NCBI RefSeq assembly: GCF_023634065.1
Contig: NZ_JALKCV010000001.1
Location: forward strand, 62,001-126,000
Direction of reading: 5' to 3'
Origin: Microbulbifer litoralis
Lineage (GTDB): Bacteria > Pseudomonadota > Gammaproteobacteria > Pseudomonadales > Cellvibrionaceae
Length of the DNA stretch: 64,000 nucleotides
Position numbers and translations under genes: made by a program. Shown here piece after piece: positions 45,669-55,284 of this stretch (within the stretch, counting starts at the first letter, position 1; the number at the start of each line of letters is the position of its first letter). Under the pieces are notes generated by a model. That model saw only the letters and a program-made list of their open reading frames with translations. It was not told the origin of the DNA and searched no databases.

Positions 45669-48497
45669 TTACTTGACGGTCAGCGCCTCGTTGATGAACT
45701 TGTTCTGCTCTTCCAGGTGCGTGGACATATAACCGGCAGCCGGGGCAGCGGAGGCCGCGCGACCGACATATTCCAGCTCCAGCTTCGGATTTATCTCCGC
45801 CAGCAGGCGGTGCAGATGATGCTGGCTGTGATACCAGGCGCCCTGGTTCATGGGCTCCTCCTGGCACCAGGCCACGCTCTCGAGGTTTTTGTAGGCGGAA
45901 ACCGCCTCGGCAAATTCCTCGTCCGGGAAGGGATACAGCTGCTCGATGCGCACCAGGGCCACATCGTCCTGCTCCTTCTCCATACGCGCTTCCAGCAGAT
46001 GGTAGTAAACCTTGCCGGAGCACAGCACCAGTCGCTTGACCTTGGCCGCATCCACACCGTCGTCCTGGATCACATTCTGGAACCGGCCCTTGGCCAGCTC
46101 GTCCAGGCTGGAAGTCGCCAGCTTGTGACGCAGGATCCACTTCGGGCTCATGATCACCAGCGGGCGGCGCATCGGGCGGATTGCCTGGCGGCGCAGCAGG
46201 TGGAAGATCTGTGCCGGAGTGGTGGCGTTGCACACCTGAATATTGTGCTCGGCGCACAGCTGCATGAAACGCTCCAGGCGCGCGGAGGAATGCTCCGGGC
46301 CCTGCCCTTCGTAACCGTGCGGCAGCAACATCACCAGGCCGCACATGCGGCCCCACTTGTGCTCACCGGAAGTGATGAACTGGTCGATCACCACCTGGGC
46401 ACCGTTGGCGAAATCGCCGAACTGGGCCTCCCAGATGATCAGCGACCCGGGCGTGGTGGTGGCGTAGCCGTACTCGAACGCCAGCACCGCCTCTTCCGAC
46501 AGCAGCGAGTCGTAGATATCGAACGCCGGCTGGCCCTCGTACATATTCTGCAAGGGGACGTAGCAGGAGCCGTCCTTCTGGCTGTGCACCACCGCGTGGC
46601 GGTGGGAGAAGGTCCCGCGGCGCACATCCTCACCGGTCAGGCGAATCATGTAACCCTGTTCCAGCAGCGTGCCGTAGGCCAGGGTCTCCGCCATGCCCCA
46701 GTTCAGCGGCTGGGCGCCGCCGGCCATCTTGCGGCGGTCCTCGTAGATCTTGGATACCTGGCGCTGCATGACCACGCCGTCCGGCACCGTGGTCATACGC
46801 TTGGCCACATCTTTCAGCTTCGCCAGCTCCATGCCGGTATCCGCCGGGGTCTGCCAGTCGTGGTTCAGGTAGGGCCCCCAATCCACGAACATGGATTCGT
46901 CCGGCTGTTTTACCAGCCCGGTGGCCACATCCTCACCGCGATCCAGTTTGTCGCGGTAGTCGTTGGCCAGCTTGTCCGCGGCCGGCTTGTCCAGCACGCC
47001 CTCGCCGACCAGCTTTTCCGCATAGAGAGTGCGGGTGGTCTTGTGCTTGCGGATGGTCTGGTACATGCGCGGCTGGGTACCGGACGGATCGTCGGTCTCG
47101 TTGTGGCCGCGGCGGCGGTAACAGACCAGGTCGATGACGATGTCCTTCTTGAACTCGTAGCGGTAGTCCACCGCCAGCAGCGCGGCCAGCACGACCATTT
47201 CCGGATCGTCGCCGTTCACGTGCAGTACCGGGGCATCGATCATCTTGGCGACATCGGTGCAGTACTCGGTGGAGCGCGCGTCCTCGCGTTTGCTGGTGGT
47301 GAAGCCCACCTGGTTGTTCAGCACGATATGCACGGAACCGCCGGTATAGAAACCGCGGGTCTGGGACATCTGCAGGGTTTCCTGCACCACGCCCTGGCCG
47401 GCAAAGGCGGCATCGCCGTGGATATTGATCGGCATTACCTTCTCGCCGGTGTTGTCGCCGCGGCGATCCTGGCGCGCGCGCACCGAGCCCACCACGACCG
47501 GCGCACAGATCTCCAGATGCGAAGGGTTGAAGGCCAGTGCCAGGTGCACCTCGCCGCCCGGCGTCATCACGTTGGAGGAGAAGCCCTGGTGGTACTTCAC
47601 GTCGCCGGACGTATCCAGGGTCTTCTTGCCCTCGAACTCCTCGAACAGGTCCGACGGGTTCTTGCCCAGGATATTGACCAGCGTGTTCAGGCGGCCGCGG
47701 TGGGCCATGCCCATCACCACTTCCTTGACACCGTAGGTGCCGGAGCGGCGGATCAGCGCGTCCAGCATCGGGATCAGGCTCTCGCCGCCCTCGACACCGA
47801 AACGCTTGGTGCCCGGGTACTTGGAGTCCAGGTGGCGCTCCAGGCCCTCCGCCGCCGACAGGCGCTGCAGGATTTCAGTGCGTACATCGGCACCGAAGTT
47901 CGGCGTGGACAGGCTGCGCTCCAGGCGCTGCTGGAACCAGTGCTGCTCGTCCAGGTTGGACAGGTGCATGATCTCCGCACCCAGGTTGCCACAGTAGGTG
48001 CGGTTCAGGCCCCCGACAATCTCGCGCAGCGTCGCCTCGCCGTTGCCGAAGAAGAGATCACCAGTCTGGAAGGTGGTGTCGAAATCGCCCTCGGTCAGGC
48101 CGTGGTAATTCAGCTGCAGATCCGGAACCTGCTCCCGCGCCATCAGGCCCAGTGGGTCCAGGGTGGCCTTCTTGTGGCCGCGGTGGCGGTAGGAGTTGAT
48201 CAGTTGCAGGACTTTGACCTGCTTGCGTTCGTGTTCGATGTTGATGGAGCCGGCGCCGGGAGCGGCCAGCGGGCGGGAGCGGTTCTTGGCCAGGAGTTCA
48301 AAGTGGGCGCGCACCGCCGAGTGGGATACGTCGCTGCCACCACTGACCCTGGGCAGGCTGTCGAAGTAACTGCGCCACTCCTCCGGCACGCCGTTGGGAT
48401 CGTGCAGATAGGTTTCGTACAGCTCCTCCACGTAGGCGGCGTTGCCCCCGGAGATGTGGGAGCTACGCCACAGCTGCTCCATGGTACTTTCGTGCAT
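45669..48497 (-). CDS. sucA: 2-oxoglutarate dehydrogenase E1
   Basis: A 942-residue thiamine-diphosphate enzyme (E. coli 933). MEQLWRSSHISGGNAAYVEE is the conserved start; the cofactor region has GMAHRGRLNTLVNILGK, HGDAAFAGQGVVQETLQMSQ and LNNQVGFTT. The C-terminal part has SPKWILRHKLATSSLDEL and QEEPMNQGAWYHSQHHL. The ATG at 48497 follows AGGTAGG; an earlier frame start is not conserved. It decarboxylates 2-oxoglutarate and passes succinyl to SucB. Confidence 0.97.
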   Translation of the reverse strand: MHESTMEQLWRSSHISGGNAAYVEELYETYLHDPNGVPEEWRSYFDSLPRVSGGSDVSHSAVRAHFELLAKNRSRPLAAPGAGSINIEHERKQVKVLQLINSYRHRGHKKATLDPLGLMAREQVPDLQLNYHGLTEGDFDTTFQTGDLFFGNGEATLREIVGGLNRTYCGNLGAEIMHLSNLDEQHWFQQRLERSLSTPNFGADVRTEILQRLSAAEGLERHLDSKYPGTKRFGVEGGESLIPMLDALIRRSGTYGVKEVVMGMAHRGRLNTLVNILGKNPSDLFEEFEGKKTLDTSGDVKYHQGFSSNVMTPGGEVHLALAFNPSHLEICAPVVVGSVRARQDRRGDNTGEKVMPINIHGDAAFAGQGVVQETLQMSQTRGFYTGGSVHIVLNNQVGFTTSKREDARSTEYCTDVAKMIDAPVLHVNGDDPEMVVLAALLAVDYRYEFKKDIVIDLVCYRRRGHNETDDPSGTQPRMYQTIRKHKTTRTLYAEKLVGEGVLDKPAADKLANDYRDKLDRGEDVATGLVKQPDESMFVDWGPYLNHDWQTPADTGMELAKLKDVAKRMTTVPDGVVMQRQVSKIYEDRRKMAGGAQPLNWGMAETLAYGTLLEQGYMIRLTGEDVRRGTFSHRHAVVHSQKDGSCYVPLQNMYEGQPAFDIYDSLLSEEAVLAFEYGYATTTPGSLIIWEAQFGDFANGAQVVIDQFITSGEHKWGRMCGLVMLLPHGYEGQGPEHSSARLERFMQLCAEHNIQVCNATTPAQIFHLLRRQAIRPMRRPLVIMSPKWILRHKLATSSLDELAKGRFQNVIQDDGVDAAKVKRLVLCSGKVYYHLLEARMEKEQDDVALVRIEQLYPFPDEEFAEAVSAYKNLESVAWCQEEPMNQGAWYHSQHHLHRLLAEINPKLELEYVGRAASAAPAAGYMSTHLEEQNKFINEALTVK

Positions 48498-48692
48498 TTT
48501 GATGCCTACCTCGATTGCAGTGCGCGGCTTCGGCACTGCGCTTTCCTTTCACTCATAATAAAGGGAGATGCACAGAGCGATCTCCCCTTTTCTTGTGACT
48601 GGCTCTTTGGCCAGCTTTCTAGTTGGATAGGCGCCGCCATTGGCGCCGGGCCCGCGGTGCGGGCCCAACCGGGCTTGGTTCTGCTTTCCCCG

Positions 48693-49400
48693 CTACACAG
48701 CACGGGTCAACAGCATATTGCGGATGTGGCCGATTGCGCGGGTCGGGTTGAGACCCTTCGGGCAAACGTTCACACAGTTCTGGATACCGTGGCAACGGAA
48801 GACGCTGAACGGGTCGTCCAGGTTGGACAGGCGCTCGTCGGTGGCCTCGTCGCGGCTGTCCGCCAGGAAGCGATAGGCCTGCAGCAGGCCGGCCGGGCCG
48901 ATGAACTTGTCCGGGTTCCACCAGAAAGACGGACAGGCGGTGGAGCAGCAGGCGCATAAAATGCATTCGTAGAGGCCGTCCAGCTTTTCGCGGTCCTCCG
49001 GGCTCTGCAGGCGCTCGATGGCCGGTGCCGGGGTATCGTTCTGCAGGTACGGCTCGATTTTCTTGTACTGCTCGTAGAACTGCTCCATATCCACGACCAG
49101 ATCGCGGATTACCGGCAGGCCCGGCAGCGGGCGCAGCACCAGCTTCTTCTTGCCCTTGGCGGCCTCGGAGATCGGCGTGGTGCAGGCGAGGCCGTTCTTG
49201 CCACTGATATTCATGCCGTCGGAGCCGCATACACCCTCGCGGCAGGAGCGGCGGAAAGAGAGGGTCGGATCCTCGGCTTTCAGCAGCTCCAGCACGTCGA
49301 GCACCATCAGGTCCTTGCCCTGGGTGTCCAGTTCGTAGTCCTGCATGTAAGGAGCTTTGTCAGTCTCCGGGTTGTAACGGTAAATGCTTACTTTCAACAT
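48693..49400 (-). CDS. sdhB: Succinate dehydrogenase iron-sulfur subunit
   Basis: A 235-residue subunit with three clusters: the [2Fe-2S] cysteines in CREGVCGSDGMNISG and the following LACTTPI, and two ferredoxin-type sets in CILCACCSTACPSFWW and CHGIQNCVNVCPKGL. The quinone-site Trp pair is in SFWWNPDKF. It joins SdhA to the membrane subunits. It lies 21 bases after sdhA. The 195-base gap before sucA has no gene. Confidence 0.97.
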   Translation of the reverse strand: MLKVSIYRYNPETDKAPYMQDYELDTQGKDLMVLDVLELLKAEDPTLSFRRSCREGVCGSDGMNISGKNGLACTTPISEAAKGKKKLVLRPLPGLPVIRDLVVDMEQFYEQYKKIEPYLQNDTPAPAIERLQSPEDREKLDGLYECILCACCSTACPSFWWNPDKFIGPAGLLQAYRFLADSRDEATDERLSNLDDPFSVFRCHGIQNCVNVCPKGLNPTRAIGHIRNMLLTRAV

Positions 49401-49421
49401 TGTCGTATTTCCGCTCCCGAA

Positions 49422-51194
49422 TTAATAGGTGCGAGCTTTCGGTTCGAAAGCTTCCACAGTGTTGGGCGCAAAGTTGACCGCGCGCTTGCCGACACGTTTT
49501 TCCGCAGGGAAGAACATGGAGTGGCACAGCCAGTTTTCGTCGTCGCGCTCCTGGTAGTCCTCGCGGGCGTGGGCGCCGCGACTCTCGGTGCGGACCTCGG
49601 CGGCGATGGCCGTGGCCTCGGCCACTTCCAGCAGGTTCTGCAGTTCCAGCGCCTCGATACGGGCGGTATTGAAGGCGCGGCTCTTGTCGGTGAGCTGCAC
49701 ATTCTCGATACGGCTGCGCAGGTCTTCCAGTTTCTTCACACCCTCGGCCATATAGTCGCCGCGGCGGAATACACCGAAGTGGTTCTGCATCACGCCCTGC
49801 AGCTCCTTGCGCAGGTCGGCGGCCTTCTCGCCCTCCTTGCTCTCTTCCAGGCGGTTCAGGCGCGACATGGCGGCCTCGATATCGGAGTCGGATGCCTCGC
49901 GGGCCTCGATGCCCTCGCGCAGCGCCTGCTCGATGAACAGGCCCGAAGCGCGGCCGAAGACCACCAGGTCCAGCAGCGAGTTGCCGCCCAGGCGGTTGGC
50001 TCCGTGAACGGAGACACAGGCCACTTCGCCGCAGGCGTAGAAGCCGTCGACCACCTGGTCGTTGCCGGCGGCGTCCTGGGTCAGGGCCTGGCCGTGCACA
50101 TTGGTGGGGATACCGCCCATCATGTAGTGACAGGTGGGCACCACCGGGATCGGCGCCTTGACCGGATCCACGTGGGCAAAGGTCTCGGCCAGCTCGCAGA
50201 TGCCCGGCAGGCGCGAGTGCAGCACTTCCTCACCCAGGTGATCGAGTTTCAGGAACACGTGGTCGCCGTCCGGGCCGGCACCGCGGCCTTCCAGGATTTC
50301 CAATACCATGGAGCGGGCCACCACATCGCGGGAGGCCAGGTCCTTGGCATTGGGGGCGTAGCGCTCCATGAAACGCTCGCCATCCTTGTTGATCAGGTAG
50401 CCGCCCTCACCGCGGCAACCCTCGGTCACCAGCACGCCGGCACCGTGGATACCGGTGGGGTGGAACTGCCACATCTCGATATCCTGCACCGGGAAACCGG
50501 CGCGCAGGGCCATGCCCACACCGTCGCCGGTGTTGATGTGCGCGTTGGTGGTGGAGGCGTAGATGCGACCGGCACCGCCGGTGGCGAATACCGTGGCCTT
50601 TGATTTGATAAATACGACTTCGCCGTCCTCGATGGACATGGCGATCACGCCCACCACGGCGCCGTCCTGGTTCTTCACCAGGTCGATGGCAAACCACTCG
50701 TTCAGGAATACAGTGTCGTGCTTGACATTGTTCTGGTACAGGGTGTGCAGCAGCGCGTGGCCGGTGCGGTCCGCAGCCGCGCAGGTGCGCGCCGCCTGGC
50801 CGCCGCGGCCGAAGTCCTTGGACTGGCCGCCGAACGGGCGCTGGTAGATACGGCCCTGCTCGGTACGGGAGAACGGCAGACCCATGTGTTCCAGTTCGAA
50901 TACCGCTTCCGGACCCACCGAGCACATATACTCGATCGCGTCCTGGTCGCCGATATAGTCGGAGCCCTTGACGGTGTCGTACATATGCCAGCGCCAGTCG
51001 TCCTGCGGATCGGCACTGGCAATGGCGCAGGTGATGCCGCCCTGGGCGGAGACGGTGTGCGAACGGGTCGGGAACACCTTGGTGATGACCGCAGTCTTGA
51101 AGCCGGACTGGGCCATTTGCAGGGCCGCGCGCATACCCGCGCCGCCGCCGCCGATTACAATGCCATCAAAGCTTATGGTTCTCATATTCGCCAT
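49422..51194 (-). CDS. sdhA: Succinate dehydrogenase flavoprotein subunit
   Basis: 590 residues (E. coli 588). FAD fold: [20 protein letters not shown]; the covalently flavinylated His is in [12 protein letters not shown] near residue 45; substrate and catalytic region: MEFHP-like [16 protein letters not shown] and [16 protein letters not shown]; Arg in [20 protein letters not shown]. It oxidises succinate to fumarate at the cytoplasmic face. The first ATG is used; a second at 51185 is possible. Confidence 0.97.
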   Translation of the reverse strand: MANMRTISFDGIVIGGGGAGMRAALQMAQSGFKTAVITKVFPTRSHTVSAQGGITCAIASADPQDDWRWHMYDTVKGSDYIGDQDAIEYMCSVGPEAVFELEHMGLPFSRTEQGRIYQRPFGGQSKDFGRGGQAARTCAAADRTGHALLHTLYQNNVKHDTVFLNEWFAIDLVKNQDGAVVGVIAMSIEDGEVVFIKSKATVFATGGAGRIYASTTNAHINTGDGVGMALRAGFPVQDIEMWQFHPTGIHGAGVLVTEGCRGEGGYLINKDGERFMERYAPNAKDLASRDVVARSMVLEILEGRGAGPDGDHVFLKLDHLGEEVLHSRLPGICELAETFAHVDPVKAPIPVVPTCHYMMGGIPTNVHGQALTQDAAGNDQVVDGFYACGEVACVSVHGANRLGGNSLLDLVVFGRASGLFIEQALREGIEAREASDSDIEAAMSRLNRLEESKEGEKAADLRKELQGVMQNHFGVFRRGDYMAEGVKKLEDLRSRIENVQLTDKSRAFNTARIEALELQNLLEVAEATAIAAEVRTESRGAHAREDYQERDDENWLCHSMFFPAEKRVGKRAVNFAPNTVEAFEPKARTY

Positions 51195-51197
51195 CAG

Positions 51198-51566
51198 TTA
51201 CACACCCCACAGAATTTCGACGCCCCACACCACATAGATCACGGCAACCGCGGCCAACAGCACTTCCACCAGCAGGCGCAGCACAGTGGCCTTGCCGCCC
51301 ATCATGCGGTTGGTGATGTAGTCGGTGACCACGGACCAGAGGCCGATCCAGGCATGAACAACGGTGGAGATCAGCGCTACCAGGCTGAAGATGCGCATCC
51401 AGGGCTGGGCAAACAGTGCCGACCAGCTCTGGTAGCCGAAGTCGTCACTAAGAAAGATGAAACCCACTATAAAGAGGGTGTAGGCGATCAGCACGACCGC
51501 GGTGACACGCTGGTACAGCCAGTCGAAGGTACCGCTGCGACCAAAACTCGTTACTGTTCTTACCAT
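51198..51566 (-). CDS. sdhD: Succinate dehydrogenase membrane anchor subunit D
   Basis: A 122-residue subunit with three helices (VTAVVLIAYTLFIVGFIFL, IFSLVALISTVVHAWIGLW with the haem-ligand His, and LLVEVLLAAVAVIYVVWG). SDHAWIGLW-like HAWIGLWSVVTDYI and the N-terminal FDWLYQRVTAV are conserved. The ATG at 51566 overlaps the sdhC stop by seven bases; longer frames run into sdhC. Confidence 0.93.
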   Translation of the reverse strand: MVRTVTSFGRSGTFDWLYQRVTAVVLIAYTLFIVGFIFLSDDFGYQSWSALFAQPWMRIFSLVALISTVVHAWIGLWSVVTDYITNRMMGGKATVLRLLVEVLLAAVAVIYVVWGVEILWGV

Positions 51567-51934
51567 AACCACACCCCCACCAACAGAATCAGGATTGCAC
51601 TCAGGACCAGCACCGCGACAGCGCCGCGGCGACCACCTTCCAGGGATTCCCCGATCCCCATGTCCATAAACAGGTGGCGGATGCCAGCCAGCAGGTGGTA
51701 GATAAGAGCCGCCAGTGAGGCCCACAGAATGAGCTTGGCGGGAATGCTGCTGAAGGCCGCCGCTACGTCGGCGAAGCCCTGCTCGGATTCCAGGCTGGCA
51801 TCGAGCATGCAAAGGAGCAGTGCCACAACGGCGAAAAGGACCACGCCGGAGAGTCGATGCAAGATGGAAACCAGAGCGGCAGCGGGAAGCTTGATAGTGG
51901 AGATGTCTAGATTGACAGGTCTGCTTTTGTTCAC
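51560..51934 (-). CDS. sdhC: Succinate dehydrogenase cytochrome b556 subunit C
   Basis: A 124-residue membrane subunit. RPVNLDISTIKLPAAALVSI and LHRLSGVVLFAVVALLL are the conserved N-terminus with Ser and Arg near the quinone site; the haem His is in YHLLAGIRHLFMDMG. The GTG at 51934 has AAGGTG eight bases before it. The much longer open frame upstream is not conserved. It begins the minus-strand TCA operon. Confidence 0.93.
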   Translation of the reverse strand: MNKSRPVNLDISTIKLPAAALVSILHRLSGVVLFAVVALLLCMLDASLESEQGFADVAAAFSSIPAKLILWASLAALIYHLLAGIRHLFMDMGIGESLEGGRRGAVAVLVLSAILILLVGVWLW

Positions 51935-52470
51935 AGGAAAAACACCTTGTTGCCCTGAACGACCGGGCGCCCGTTTGCTTTCAGAATGGAGGGGCGAGCT
52001 ACCGGGTACCTCTATAAATCCTGCGCGCTTGGCGATGCTGGCACGCCAGCCCGGTCGCGATGCACGCGCATCCAAGTGCACGCCGCTCCGGTGACCACCG
52101 TTAGCCACCACTCGCTACGATTTCTAGAGGCGCCCTGCTTGCTGATCACTTTGCACTCGACCTGCTGAAGCCTTGTACAAAGTGGCCTTACCATGGCGCA
52201 AGCCGCGCGGATTATAGGCATTCGATCCCAAAAACACAACGAACGTCCCCCGATCTGTAGTCATCACCCCCCGCAGTTCCCCCCCCTATCCCGGGGGCGG
52301 CCGGGAGCGAAATTTCCGCGGAGAAAGCTTCCGCGATACAGGTAAAAGCTCTATCAGCAGTGGCGCCTGCCGCATTTCCTGTTGTTTTGAGACCGGCCGT
52401 CCACCCCGTTTGGTTTGACAATTTGCGGCGTGCCACTTAAGTTTGGCCCCGCTCAGAAGCCCGGCCGGCT
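51935..52470. other. sdhC-gltA divergent intergenic region, left part
   Basis: No convincing gene. It must contain the sdh operon promoter. Runs of C and G around 52260-52310 stand out. I see no clear known operator. Confidence 0.5.
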
Positions 52471-52629
52471 CGCATTTCTCACAGATTTCCGCAACGAAGC
52501 GGCTCCAGGATGCGTCACTGGCGGCCTTCACAAAACGGTGAGCGCGCGGGCGGAACGCCGGCCCCTCCCCGGTGAAGGCCCCGTGGCACTGCCTGGAATC
52601 CCGGCGGCGGGAGATTTGTGAGAAATGCG
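52471..52629. repeat. Large inverted repeat upstream of gltA
   Basis: The outer arms (52471-52490 and 52610-52629, reading CGCATTTCTCACA) match at 18 of 20 positions. Nested inside are GGCCTTCAC and GTGAAGGCC. The 159-base unit looks like another palindromic repeat and ends 72 bases before the gltA start, so it lies in the promoter or leader. Confidence 0.65.
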
Positions 52630-52701
52630 GGCCCGTGCCCGATTTGGCGACAAATCCGGCCGCAAAGGAGCCGGCACAAGAACAGTATTTAGGAGTCCGC
52701 A

Positions 52702-53994
52702 ATGTCCGATAAGAAAGCGCAACTCACGGTCGACGGTACCGACGGCGCCATTGAAATGCCCGTACGCTCCGGCACCCTCGGCCCCGACGTTGTCGACGTC
52801 AGCAGCCTCGCTGGCAAGGGCTTGTTCACCTACGACCCGGGCTTTATGTCCACCGCCTCCTGCGAATCCGAGATCACCTATATTGACGGCGCCAAAGGGC
52901 AGCTGCTGCATCGCGGATATCCGATCGAACAGCTGGCGGAGCACTCCGATTACCTGGAGACCTGCTACCTGCTGATGAACGGCGAACTGCCGACTCCGCA
53001 GCAGAAGAAAGACTATGTCAGCAGCATCATGAACCACACCATGGTGCACGAGTCGCTGGTCAACTTCTTCAAGGGCTTCCGCTACGACGCCCACCCGATG
53101 GCCATGATGTGTGGCGTGGTCGGCGCCCTCGCCTCCTTCTATCACGATTCCCTCGATATTACCGACCCGGAACACCGCCGTATCTCCGCCGACCGCCTGA
53201 TCGCCAAGATGCCGACCCTGGCCGCCATGTGCTACAAGCACTCCAAGGGCCAGCCGTTCATGTACCCGGACAACAGCCTCAGCTACTCCGAGAACTTCCT
53301 GCACATGATGTTTGGCACGCCCTGCGAGCCGAGCAAGATCGACCCGGTCGTCGCCAAGGCAATGGACATCATCTTCCTGCTGCACGCGGACCACGAGCAG
53401 AACGCCTCCACCTCCACCGTGCGCCTGGCCGGCTCCTCCGGTGCCAACCCGTTTGCCTGCATTTCCTCCGGTATCGCCACCCTGTGGGGCCCGGCGCACG
53501 GCGGCGCCAACGAGGCGGTGCTGAACATGCTGCAGGAAATCGGCGACGAGAGCCGTATCGACGAATACGTGAAGAAGGCCAAGGACAAGAACGATCCCTT
53601 CCGCCTGATGGGCTTCGGCCACCGCGTGTACAAGAACTTCGACCCGCGCTCGCGCGTGATGCAGGGCATCTGTGACGACGTGCTGGGGGCCATGGGAGCG
53701 GAGAACGACCCGCTGCTGCGCATCGCCAAGAAACTGGAGAAGATCGCGCTGGAAGACGACTACTTCGTGGAGAAGAAACTCTATCCGAACGTGGACTTCT
53801 ACTCCGGCATCATCATGAAGGCGATCGGCATCCCCACCGATATGTTCACGGTGATTTTCGCCACCGGCCGCACCGCCGGCTGGATTGCGCACTGGAACGA
53901 GATGATTTCCAACCCCTACAAGATCGGCCGCCCGCGCCAGCTGTACACCGGCTACACCCAGCGCGACTATGTGCCGCTGGAACAGCGCAAGTAG
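52702..53994 (+). CDS. gltA: Citrate synthase (type II)
   Basis: 430 residues, as in the hexameric, NADH-sensitive Gram-negative type. Conserved: [32 protein letters not shown], catalytic His in [35 protein letters not shown] and [15 protein letters not shown], with the Asp in [19 protein letters not shown] precedes the ATG. It is divergent from sdhCDAB. Its terminator (CCGGC/GCCGG with T6) is interrupted by an inserted element. Confidence 0.97.
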   Translation: MSDKKAQLTVDGTDGAIEMPVRSGTLGPDVVDVSSLAGKGLFTYDPGFMSTASCESEITYIDGAKGQLLHRGYPIEQLAEHSDYLETCYLLMNGELPTPQQKKDYVSSIMNHTMVHESLVNFFKGFRYDAHPMAMMCGVVGALASFYHDSLDITDPEHRRISADRLIAKMPTLAAMCYKHSKGQPFMYPDNSLSYSENFLHMMFGTPCEPSKIDPVVAKAMDIIFLLHADHEQNASTSTVRLAGSSGANPFACISSGIATLWGPAHGGANEAVLNMLQEIGDESRIDEYVKKAKDKNDPFRLMGFGHRVYKNFDPRSRVMQGICDDVLGAMGAENDPLLRIAKKLEKIALEDDYFVEKKLYPNVDFYSGIIMKAIGIPTDMFTVIFATGRTAGWIAHWNEMISNPYKIGRPRQLYTGYTQRDYVPLEQRK

Positions 53995-54021
53995 AGGGGC
54001 CATCGCCCAGCCAGACAACCC

Positions 54022-54278
54022 GGCCCAGCGCCCAATGCCGGTCAGTTCAACAGGTTAAGGCCTGGCAGGAGAGATTGTGCGAGGCTTTAGCTGGCATTGG
54101 GGCGGCCCTGCTACCGCGGGCAGCCTTGCGAGACACGGGCTAGGCGCCCCCCCGTGAATACGTCCCTGCAGGCTTGTCTGCGAGGTCCCTCTCGCAGACA
54201 GTCTCGCAAGGCTGCCCCCGGCATCAGGGCCTTTGCCGCGACTGTGTGGCTTAACTGATCGGCATTAGGCCCAGCGCC
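54022..54278. mobile_element. Terminator-inserted palindromic element, copy 2, with 11-bp target duplications
   Basis: GGCCCAGCGCC occurs at 54022-54032 and 54268-54278. The enclosed 235-base element has ends CAATGCCGGTCAG and CTGATCGGCATTA and is nearly the reverse complement of copy 1, apart from a ~14-base insertion. Removing it and one repeat rejoins CCGGC-CCAGC-GCCGG followed by CTTTTTT, the expected gltA terminator. Core: 54104-54231. Confidence 0.87.
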
Positions 54279-54539
54279 GGCTTTTTTATTGTTCGCCCAC
54301 CGCCGGTGCACCTGCGTTGCGCCCTCTCCACAGCCTTCCCGCATTTCTCTTCCGCAAAAACGTGACCGACTTCCCAAACTTGAATTGGCGCGCTGCATTT
54401 CAATGCTTTTTACTCTAGTTTTTCGCAAAAAATTAGAACCGGGGTCCTAGAATCCCCCTTTCCTTGGAAAAAGGGTGACAGGCCATATCGACCAGCGGTG
54501 TACCGACCTCTATCACGACAACCACAAGGGCAGCCATTC

Positions 54540-55064
54540 ATGTTCAACTTCATTTCCGACCTGTTTCGCGGCGACAGCGATGCCGGCGACGAACGCTACA
54601 CGCGCAGTACCCAGGCGGGTGCCAAATCGAACCGCACCATCGGCTACGACCCGACACTGGTCAATTCACTGAAGAAGGACCACCACGCGCTGGTGGATAT
54701 ATTCCAGCGCATCTGGTCGGAGGGGTACGAACGGCAGGACTACCACCGGCTGGCCGAGCTGCTGACCCAGTTCAAATCCAGCTTCCAGGCACACCTGATC
54801 AAGGAGAATGTGCGCTTCTACGTCTACCTGGAACAGACCCTGACCGACGATGTGCACACACTGCAGATCGTGAAGGACTTCCGCGCCGACATGAATGAAA
54901 TCGCCAACGCGGTGGTACAGTTCTGCAAGCGCTACACCCACGAGGCCTACACCGCGGAGATGATCCGCGACTTCAAGCGGGACTACCAGAAGATCGGCGA
55001 GGCACTGACCCGCCGCGTATCCCTCGAGGAACAGGAACTCTACACCCTCTACCAACCGGCGTAA
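54540..55064 (+). CDS. Hemerythrin-like (HHE) protein, paralog 1
   Basis: A 174-residue, mainly helical cytoplasmic protein. Likely iron ligands are the His in SLKKDHHALVDIFQ, the His and Glu in FQAHLIKENVRFYVYL and the His in CKRYTHEAYTAEM. The opening MFNFISDLFRGD is shared with the second paralog at 59486, which has the same length and ends almost identically (ELYTLYQPA versus ELYTLYEPA). The ATG at 54540 has AAGGG upstream. HHE proteins bind oxygen or nitric oxide or sense them; here the pair brackets redox genes. Confidence 0.78.
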   Translation: MFNFISDLFRGDSDAGDERYTRSTQAGAKSNRTIGYDPTLVNSLKKDHHALVDIFQRIWSEGYERQDYHRLAELLTQFKSSFQAHLIKENVRFYVYLEQTLTDDVHTLQIVKDFRADMNEIANAVVQFCKRYTHEAYTAEMIRDFKRDYQKIGEALTRRVSLEEQELYTLYQPA

Positions 55065-55074
55065 TTACGCTTCC

Positions 55075-55101
55075 GGGGCCGTGCCGGGACGGCACAGCCC
55101 C
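55075..55101. terminator. Hairpin after hemerythrin paralog 1
   Basis: GGGGCCGTGCCG, GGA, CGGCACAGCCCC pairs at 11 of 12 positions. There is no immediate T-run (a long T-rich tract begins about 30 bases on), so termination may be weak. The following 180 bases are AT-rich and hold no gene; they should contain the promoter of the next operon. Confidence 0.5.
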
Positions 55102-55284
55102 ACCGCTTCTCCCGCTCCAGACCGCATGGCGTTTTTTTCTTTTTATTTTCATAATAAGCATTTACACTCTATATTAAGAATAATTATTAGAATAAAAGAC
55201 TGGAAACAACACTCGGGCAATAACAAAAAAAATCCAGGAACGGGACACAGCCAGTGACCGACAGCAGTCTTTCCCGGGGGAATC

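Noticed and set aside
45600..48959. 1119-codon plus-strand frame opposite sucA
   Set aside because: Length alone is impressive, but sucA on the other strand is unmistakable and this frame has no domains.
55100..55284. FNR or NsrR site before the oxidoreductase fusion
   Set aside because: The AT-rich stretch has GCATTT-like fragments but no convincing full dyad.
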